A DNA stretch of 64,000 nucleotides. It comes from Paracidovorax sp031843945. Lineage in GTDB: Bacteria > Pseudomonadota > Gammaproteobacteria > Burkholderiales > Burkholderiaceae_C. The notes under the pieces are model-generated. The model was given only the letters and a program-made list of their open reading frames with translations. It made no database searches and was not told the origin of the DNA. The DNA lies in NCBI RefSeq assembly GCF_031843945.1, contig NZ_JAVTJJ010000001.1, forward strand, positions 1 through 64,000. The letters are read 5' to 3'. How positions within the stretch are numbered: position 1 is the first letter of the stretch; each line of letters begins with the position of its first letter. A program made the position numbers and the translations under genes. Below, in pieces: positions 59,310 to 64,000 of this stretch.

Positions 59310-59713
59310 GGCCTGGCCTCCGGTGCTGCGGAGCCGTGGCCGTGGTGGTGATGGCTGTGGTGTTCGGCGATGGGTGCGATGGCCGGCAGCGCAACGCCAG
59401 GCGGTTGCTGTGCGGCCATCTGGTGGCGCTCCCACGCGACGATGTCCGCATGGCCGCGTGGAAATTCACCCACCGCGCGGTGCGCTGCGCGCCAGTCGGT
59501 CTGGCCGGTTTCCACGCCTGCAGCCGTGCCGGGCAGGGCACGGTGCAGCAAAGGAGCCGGTGTCGCGTCGGCATCGGCCGCTGAAGGGGTGGCCGCCGCG
59601 TGAAAAGACAGCACGGCCGTGCAAGACAACGCCAGCATTCGGCCGGTGTGAGCGGCTTGGGCGCTGTATTCGATGAGCCGAAGAACGGCGGGGAGTCGCG
59701 GCAAAGCGCGCAT
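59306..59713 (-). CDS. His-rich small exported protein of the copper cluster
   Basis: A 135-residue protein starting MRALPRLPAVLRLIEYSAQA, with one hydrophobic segment (about 25-42) and a C-terminal HHSHHHHGHG metal-binding tail. ATG 59713 is preferred over 59719 because AGGAG then has proper spacing. It overlaps the TolC gene (ATGA). No family recognised; a copper chaperone or sensor is likely from context. Confidence 0.75.
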   Translation of the reverse strand: MRALPRLPAVLRLIEYSAQAAHTGRMLALSCTAVLSFHAAATPSAADADATPAPLLHRALPGTAAGVETGQTDWRAAHRAVGEFPRGHADIVAWERHQMAAQQPPGVALPAIAPIAEHHSHHHHGHGSAAPEARP

Positions 59714-59813
59714 GGGCATCTCCTGAACGGGAACGGGAAGGCGTGTGCTTCGCGCTGCTCCGGCCTTCAGAGGCCAGCGCAGCGCGCGGCAGACGCACCT
59801 TGGGCGTCAGCGT

Positions 59814-60245
59814 TCAAGAAATGGGTGGCTTGATGAGCAGCGCGGCTGAGGCGCTGGCAAAGCGGGCGGCAGGGGGGCGCACGCGGTCGGCCTGCTGGCC
59901 TGGGGGTGATGCGGCAGCGGTGGCAGGCAACAGCAGCGCGGTGTGGCAGATTTCGCAGTCAGCGCACGCCGCGTGGCTGCCTGCGCCGGATTCGCAGCCG
60001 GCGGCCGCGTGCGCGTCGCTGTGGAATGGCTCGACGGGCACATCGCCATGGCAGTGATGTGGCGTGCTGGCAGCGTGGTCAGCGTGATCTTCACCAAGCC
60101 CCGCGTAGGAGTATTGGTCGTGCTGCGCGGGCACTGCCACCGCCGCATGCGGCAGCGCCATGCCGGCAGCCATGGCCGGGCCGACGAGCCCACGCAGGGT
60201 CATCAGCACGATCAAAAGCAGCAAGAGCAAGGGGCCGCGGCGCAT
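59814..60245 (-). CDS. DUF2946-like periplasmic protein
   Basis: A 143-residue protein with an N-terminal hydrophobic signal (LLLLLLIVLM), several His residues and CADCEICHTALLL, the two-Cys arrangement seen in DUF2946 and CzcI-type proteins. Probably the first gene of the copper cluster, 100 bp upstream of the His-rich gene. Shine-Dalgarno weak. Confidence 0.75.
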   Translation of the reverse strand: MRRGPLLLLLLIVLMTLRGLVGPAMAAGMALPHAAVAVPAQHDQYSYAGLGEDHADHAASTPHHCHGDVPVEPFHSDAHAAAGCESGAGSHAACADCEICHTALLLPATAAASPPGQQADRVRPPAARFASASAALLIKPPIS

Positions 60246-60293
60246 GAAGGAAATGATAAGGCGCGTGCCGATGAGTTCCGTCAGGCGCCGGGT

Positions 60294-60917
60294 TCACACG
60301 GCGGTGTAGCGCCCCGGCCGGTGGTTCATGGCCAGCACCAGGTTGAGTGCGACAGCGCCGACGATGGACCAGACTACCTTCAGCGGCTCTACCGTGAACA
60401 GCGCCAGCAGCACGATGCAGCAGTCCACGCCCATCTGCACCTTGCCGGCCCGCCAGCCATAACGGTCTTGCAGGTACAGCGCCAGAATGCCCACGCCGCC
60501 CAGGCTGCAGCGGTGGCGAAACAGCACCAGAAAGCCGGTGCCGGTGATCAGCCCGCCCGCCACGGCGGCGTAGAGCGGCTGCAGTTGGGCGAACTGCAGG
60601 AAGTGCGACTGCAATTCCGTCAGCCCCGACAGCAGCAGCACCGCCGCGAAAGTCTTGACCGTGAAGCTGCGGCCCATCTTGCGCCAGGCCAGCCAGTAGA
60701 ACGGCAGGTTGAACGCGAAGAACAGCTTGCCGAAGCTGATGCCGGTGGCGTAGTGCGCCAGAAACGCCAGCCCCGCCGTGCCGCCGGTCAACAGGCCGGC
60801 GCTGGTGAAGAAGGCCACACCCACGGAGATCAGCAGCACGCCAGTGAAGAGCGCCAGCGCGTCTTCCGGTGTGGAATGTGGTGCCACGGGCGACAGGGCG
60901 GGGGTGGGGCTGCTCAT
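60294..60917 (-). CDS. YitT-family membrane protein
   Basis: A 207-residue inner membrane protein with five transmembrane helices and the YitT/DUF161 pattern GLLTGGTAGLAFLAHYATG ... RCSLGGVGILALYLQ. It lacks the C-terminal DUF2179 domain of longer members. Transport function is suspected for the family but not proven. ATG 60917 is selected from conserved sequence; no clear Shine-Dalgarno. Confidence 0.85.
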   Translation of the reverse strand: MSSPTPALSPVAPHSTPEDALALFTGVLLISVGVAFFTSAGLLTGGTAGLAFLAHYATGISFGKLFFAFNLPFYWLAWRKMGRSFTVKTFAAVLLLSGLTELQSHFLQFAQLQPLYAAVAGGLITGTGFLVLFRHRCSLGGVGILALYLQDRYGWRAGKVQMGVDCCIVLLALFTVEPLKVVWSIVGAVALNLVLAMNHRPGRYTAV

Positions 60918-61010
60918 GGGCACAGAAAAGGAGTGTTCGAGAGGGGAAGCACGCGATTCTAGGGAAAACCATGAGACGCCAGGAGATTTCGTCGCCAGCC
61001 GCTGATTCAA

Positions 61011-61073
61011 GGCAAAAAAGGCCTCTAGCGCTTGTCCAGCAAGCGCTTGTTGCTATTAAATATATAGCTAATC
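61011..61073 (-). repeat. dispersed palindromic repeat, copy 5
   Basis: GGCCTCTAGCGCTTGTCCAG then CAAGCGCTTGTTGCTATTAA then ATATATAGCTA. It lies just after the metal ATPase stop codon and may act as a transcript 3' end. Confidence 0.85.
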
Positions 61074-61074
61074 A

Positions 61075-63153
61075 TCATGGCCTGGCGGGCGTACGCAGCA
61101 TTCGCAGTCCGTTCGCCACCACCAGCAGGCTGGCGCCCATGTCGGCGAACACGGCCATCCACATGGTGGCGTGGCCCGCCAGCGCCAGGCCGAAGAACAC
61201 CGCCTTGATGCCCAGCGACAGCGTGATGTTCTGCCACAGCACGGTGTGCGTGCGGCGCGACAGGCGCACGGTTTCGGCCACGCGGCGCAGGTCGTCGTTC
61301 ATGATCACCACGTCGGCCGTTTCCATCGCTACGTCGGTACCAGCCGCGCCCATGGCGAAGCCGATGTCGGCCTTGGCCAGCGCGGGTGCGTCGTTGATGC
61401 CGTCGCCGGCCATGGCGGTCATGCCGTGCTTTTGCTGCAGCGCGGCGATGGCGGCGAGCTTGTGTTCGGGCAGCAGGCCGGCCTGCACGTCGGTGATGCC
61501 GGCCTCGCGCGCGGCAGCGTGTGCGGCGGCGGCGTGGTCGCCGGTGAGCATGACGGGCACGATGCCCAGGGCGCGCAGGTCCGCCACCGCTTCGGCGGCC
61601 TGCGGGCGCAGCGTGTCCGACACGGCGAACAGGGCGCGCACGCCGTGGGTGTCGGCCAGCAAGGTGACGCTGCGGCCTTGCGATTCGTGTGCGGCCACGG
61701 CGACTTCCACTGCGTCGGTCCACAGGCCCTTTTCCTGCGCCAGGCGGCGATTGCCCAGCAGCCAGGTAGCGCCGCCGACGCGCGCCGACACTCCTCGGCC
61801 GGGCAGCGCGGTGAAGTCATCTACTTGCGGCAAGTCGCCCGGCTGCGTGTTCGCCTGCGCCAGTCCGGCGGCGATGGCCTTGGACACGGGGTGGTCCGAG
61901 CGGCTGGCCAGGGCCAGCGCCACGTCGCCCGCCGCATCGCTGCCAAAGGCGTGCTGGCCCACCAGCACGGGCCGGCCGGCGGTCACGGTGCCGGTCTTGT
62001 CGAAGGCCACGGCGCGCACGCCGCGCGCTTGTTCCAGCCAGGTGCCGCCCTTGATCAGAATGCCGCGCCGCGCGGCGGCTGCCAGCCCGCTGACCACGGT
62101 AACGGGCGTGGACAGCACCAGCGCGCAGGGGCAGGCGATGACCAGCAGCACCAGAGCGCGGTAGATGGCGTCGAGCCAGGTCCAGTCCAGCAGCAACGGC
62201 GCGCCGACGGCGACCAGCACCGCGCCGACGAACACGGCGGGCGTGTAGACGGCGGCGAAGCGGTCGACAAAACGCTGTGTGGGCGCGCGCGTGGCCTGGG
62301 CCTCTTCCACCGCGCGGATGATGCGGTCCAGCGTGGTCTGGCCGGGGGCCGAGGTGACGCGAAATTCCAGCTCGGACTGCGCGTTGAGCGTGCCGGCGAA
62401 CAGCTTGTCGCCGGGCGCCTTGTCCACGGCCAGGCTCTCGCCGGTCACGCTGGATTCATCGACCGCGCTGCGCCCGGTGGTCACCACGCCGTCCAGCGGC
62501 ACGCGCGCGCCGGGGCGAATGCGCACGATGCTGTCCACCGGCACGTCGGCGGCGGGCACGGTGCGCCACTGGCCATCGCCGCCACGCACGTCGGCCTGTT
62601 CGGGGCTGAGCGCCAGCAGCGCGCCGATGGCGTCGCGCGCCCGGCCCACGGCGCGGTCTTCAATGCGCTCGGCCAGGGCATAGAGCGCCATCACCATGGC
62701 GGCTTCGGGCCACTGGCCGATCAGGAAGGCGCCGGTGACGGCCACCGCCATCAGCGCGCTGATGCCGAGCTGCCCGCGCAGCACTGAACGGATGCCGCTG
62801 CGGTAGATGCCCAACCCCGCCAGCAGGATGGCCGCTGCGGCGATGGCCATGCCGGCCACGCGCCAGGGCGTTGTTTCGGGGCCCAGCAGATGCAGCAGCT
62901 CGGCCGCCAGTGCGGCGACCAGCGCGGCGGCCAGACGGCCCCAGCCGGGCAGGGCGCCGTGGTCGTGGCCGTCGTGGTCGTCGTTGGGAGCTGCGCCGTC
63001 GGCATGTGCGTGGTCGTGCCCGTCATGGTCGTGCGCAGGCTGTGTCTTATGAGCGGGCGCTGGCGGTGAGGAGCAGCCGCCGCCGCAGCAAGACACGTCG
63101 ATGCGGGGCTGCCGGGGCGAAACGGAGTGATGGGAAGCGAGCGGTTCTGTCAT
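61075..63153 (-). CDS. heavy-metal P1B-type ATPase (ZntA/CadA-like)
   Basis: A 692-residue metal-exporting ATPase. N-terminal CCGGGC and a long His/Asp-rich stretch (HDHDGHDHAHAD type) replace the usual heavy-metal-associated domain. Eight membrane helices, the CPC motif (VIACPCAL, near residue 340), DKTGTVTAG (near 386), HP (SDHPVSKAI) and GDGINDAPAL. CPC with His-rich tail fits Zn/Cd/Pb export. Transcribed divergently from a MerR regulator across a typical MerR promoter. Its leader carries a long perfect hairpin. Confidence 0.95.
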   Translation of the reverse strand: MTEPLASHHSVSPRQPRIDVSCCGGGCSSPPAPAHKTQPAHDHDGHDHAHADGAAPNDDHDGHDHGALPGWGRLAAALVAALAAELLHLLGPETTPWRVAGMAIAAAAILLAGLGIYRSGIRSVLRGQLGISALMAVAVTGAFLIGQWPEAAMVMALYALAERIEDRAVGRARDAIGALLALSPEQADVRGGDGQWRTVPAADVPVDSIVRIRPGARVPLDGVVTTGRSAVDESSVTGESLAVDKAPGDKLFAGTLNAQSELEFRVTSAPGQTTLDRIIRAVEEAQATRAPTQRFVDRFAAVYTPAVFVGAVLVAVGAPLLLDWTWLDAIYRALVLLVIACPCALVLSTPVTVVSGLAAAARRGILIKGGTWLEQARGVRAVAFDKTGTVTAGRPVLVGQHAFGSDAAGDVALALASRSDHPVSKAIAAGLAQANTQPGDLPQVDDFTALPGRGVSARVGGATWLLGNRRLAQEKGLWTDAVEVAVAAHESQGRSVTLLADTHGVRALFAVSDTLRPQAAEAVADLRALGIVPVMLTGDHAAAAHAAAREAGITDVQAGLLPEHKLAAIAALQQKHGMTAMAGDGINDAPALAKADIGFAMGAAGTDVAMETADVVIMNDDLRRVAETVRLSRRTHTVLWQNITLSLGIKAVFFGLALAGHATMWMAVFADMGASLLVVANGLRMLRTPARP

Positions 63154-63177
63154 GGCGTGATCCCTCTTTTAGGCTGG

Positions 63178-63207
63178 GCTGCTGGCAAGCGATTGCTTGC
63201 CAGCAGC
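63178..63207 (-). promoter_or_regulatory. perfect hairpin in the ATPase leader
   Basis: GCTGCTGGCAAGC and GCTTGCCAGCAGC (13 bp each) flank GATT. With a -10 at 63217-63222 the transcript should start near this stem, which would then form the very 5' end of the mRNA, 24 bases before the start codon. It may stabilise the mRNA or control it. Confidence 0.5.
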
Positions 63208-63216
63208 GATGGCATG

Positions 63217-63247
63217 ATTGAAAACCTTGAAGCCACTCGAAGGTCAA
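63217..63247 (-). promoter_or_regulatory. MerR-type promoter with 19-bp spacer for the metal ATPase
   Basis: On the minus strand TTGACC (63242-63247) and TTCAAT (63217-63222) are separated by 19 bp, the stretched spacing used by MerR regulators. Inside and over the spacer lies ACCTT-N11-AAGGT (63224-63244), a 21-bp imperfect dyad expected for the regulator. Confidence 0.8.
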
Positions 63248-63250
63248 GCC

Positions 63251-63709
63251 ATGTCCGCGCCAAGCCCCTACCACCGTATCGGAGATGCCGCCCGCCTGTC
63301 GGGCGTGTCGGCCACCAACATCCGCTATTACGACAAGGAAGGCCTGCTGCCTGCGCCGGCCCGTGGCGACAACCAGTACCGCATCTACACCGACGACGAG
63401 GTGCACCGGCTGCGGTTCATCCGCCTGTGCCGTGCGATGGACATGTCGTTGGACGAAGTGCGGTCGCTGCTGGCGCTGGACGTACACAGCACCGAAGCCA
63501 ACCACGCCGCTTGCGCCACGCTGGACGAGCATCTGTCGCATGTGCGCACCCGCCTGCAGGAGCTGCGCGTGCTGGAGGACGAGCTGCTGTCCTTGCGCGG
63601 GCGCTGCAGCGGCGAAGGCGCGCACTGCCGCGTGATCGAAGCCCTGCATGAGCGCGCCGACACCCAGCCCGCGCCGCCGCCCGGGCCGGCCCACCGCAGG
63701 CACGTGTGA
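63251..63709 (+). CDS. cadR: MerR-family metal-responsive regulator (CadR/PbrR-like)
   Basis: A 152-residue MerR protein: winged helix-turn-helix (YRIGDAARLSGVSATNIRYYDKEGLL pattern), a dimer coiled coil, and metal-binding cysteines in NHAACATLDEH and GRCSGEGAHCRV, the CadR/PbrR pattern. It should bind Cd, Pb or Zn and untwist the divergent ATPase promoter. ATG 63251; the motif order matches the family. Confidence 0.9.
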   Translation: MSAPSPYHRIGDAARLSGVSATNIRYYDKEGLLPAPARGDNQYRIYTDDEVHRLRFIRLCRAMDMSLDEVRSLLALDVHSTEANHAACATLDEHLSHVRTRLQELRVLEDELLSLRGRCSGEGAHCRVIEALHERADTQPAPPPGPAHRRHV

Positions 63710-63720
63710 GCCTGCAAGTC

Positions 63721-63790
63721 TTATATGCTATTAAAATAATAGCTACTAGCGCTTTATCTATAAGCGCTGCAGGCCGATTTGTTACTTAAA
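63721..63790 (+). repeat. dispersed palindromic repeat, copy 6
   Basis: TTATATGCTATTAAAATAAT then AGCTACTAGCGCTTTATCTA then TAAGCGCTGCAGGCCGATTT. It lies right after the MerR gene. Confidence 0.85.
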
Positions 63791-63818
63791 TGCCACCCGC
63801 CTCCTCTATGATCGCCCG

Positions 63819-64000
63819 ATGATTCCCAGCCACCTGCATCCTCTGACGCTGACCGAGCGCATCGGCCAGGGCGTGCGGAGGCGGGCGCTGGCCTGGTGGC
63901 GCATCGTCTACCTGGGCTCGGTCGTGCTGGTGCTGATGCTGTCGCCCTCCAGCTGGGGCCGCAGCGCGCGCTGGCGGCTGGCGCGGCACGTGTACCGTGA
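63819..64000 (+). CDS. membrane protein, N-terminal part
   Basis: ATG 63819 opens MIPSHLHPLTLTERIGQGVR and runs off the window. It shows one hydrophobic segment (IVYLGSVVLVLMLSPSSWG) followed by a basic region ending ARHVYR. The pattern recalls the N-terminus of MlaE-type ABC permeases with an added leader, but too little is present to assign it. Confidence 0.55.
   Translation, partial: MIPSHLHPLTLTERIGQGVRRRALAWWRIVYLGSVVLVLMLSPSSWGRSARWRLARHVYR

Overview
The window looks like chromosome of a high-GC betaproteobacterium, most likely a Comamonadaceae member (Acidovorax/Comamonas/Diaphorobacter-like). The grounds are the gene families, the order exbB-exbD-lpxK-trm112-kdsB-adk, and a roughly 55-65 bp palindromic repeat with a TAGCTATTAA end and an AGCGCT...AGCGCT core at six intergenic and at least four coding sites. 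This assignment rests on family recognition, not on a database search.

Layout. 1-153 is the end of an IS3-type insertion sequence abutting a broken gene tail. 854-3960 is a very small, AT-rich integrated element: a 17-bp direct repeat (att sites), a tyrosine integrase, a MobV-type relaxase, an oriT-like repeat region, a 26-codon hydrophobic ORF, all inserted at the 3' end of tRNA-Ser(GGA). The tRNA's original terminator now lies 3.1 kb away beyond the distal att copy. 4.1-9 kb holds an SPFH/NfeD membrane pair, an Orn/Lys/Arg decarboxylase and an FMN reductase. 9.1-16.2 kb is a heavy-metal RND efflux operon (czcI-czcC-orf-czcB-czcA-orf). 16.4-18.1 kb is azoR with a divergent LysR regulator. 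19.2-23.9 kb has an alpha/beta hydrolase and the sulfate ABC importer sbp-cysT-cysW-cysA; the hydrolase and sbp share a duplicated AT-rich upstream block. 24-32 kb has dsbB, a TrhO-GST fusion, a LysR/class A beta-lactamase divergent pair, argA, a Bug-type binding protein and a porin. 32.5-39.3 kb has hrpA, a small hypothetical gene, and lexA divergent from an asparaginase across two tandem LexA boxes. 39.4-43.4 kb is the minus-strand exbB-exbD-lpxK-trm112-kdsB-adk cluster. 43.7-52.5 kb has xseA, sodB, a Gly-rich DEAD-box helicase, ettA and a DUF1631 protein. 52.6-55.4 kb has a TAXI binding protein, a P1 peptidase and a short cupin. 55.5-60.2 kb is a copper-resistance-like cluster (DUF2946-like, His-rich orf, TolC, multicopper oxidase, DUF411, CusF-like). 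60.3-64 kb has a YitT-family protein, a CPC-type metal P-ATPase with its divergent MerR regulator, and the start of a membrane protein.

Three themes stand out. Metal handling recurs: an RND efflux operon, a copper oxidase cluster, and a P-type ATPase with a MerR regulator and a 19-bp-spacer promoter. The Int+Mob element is the best candidate for something undescribed: it carries little beyond integration and mobilization functions and would be transferred only by a helper. The palindromic repeat has also become part of proteins (HrpA, LpxK, XseA, DsbB), much like Rickettsia palindromic elements.
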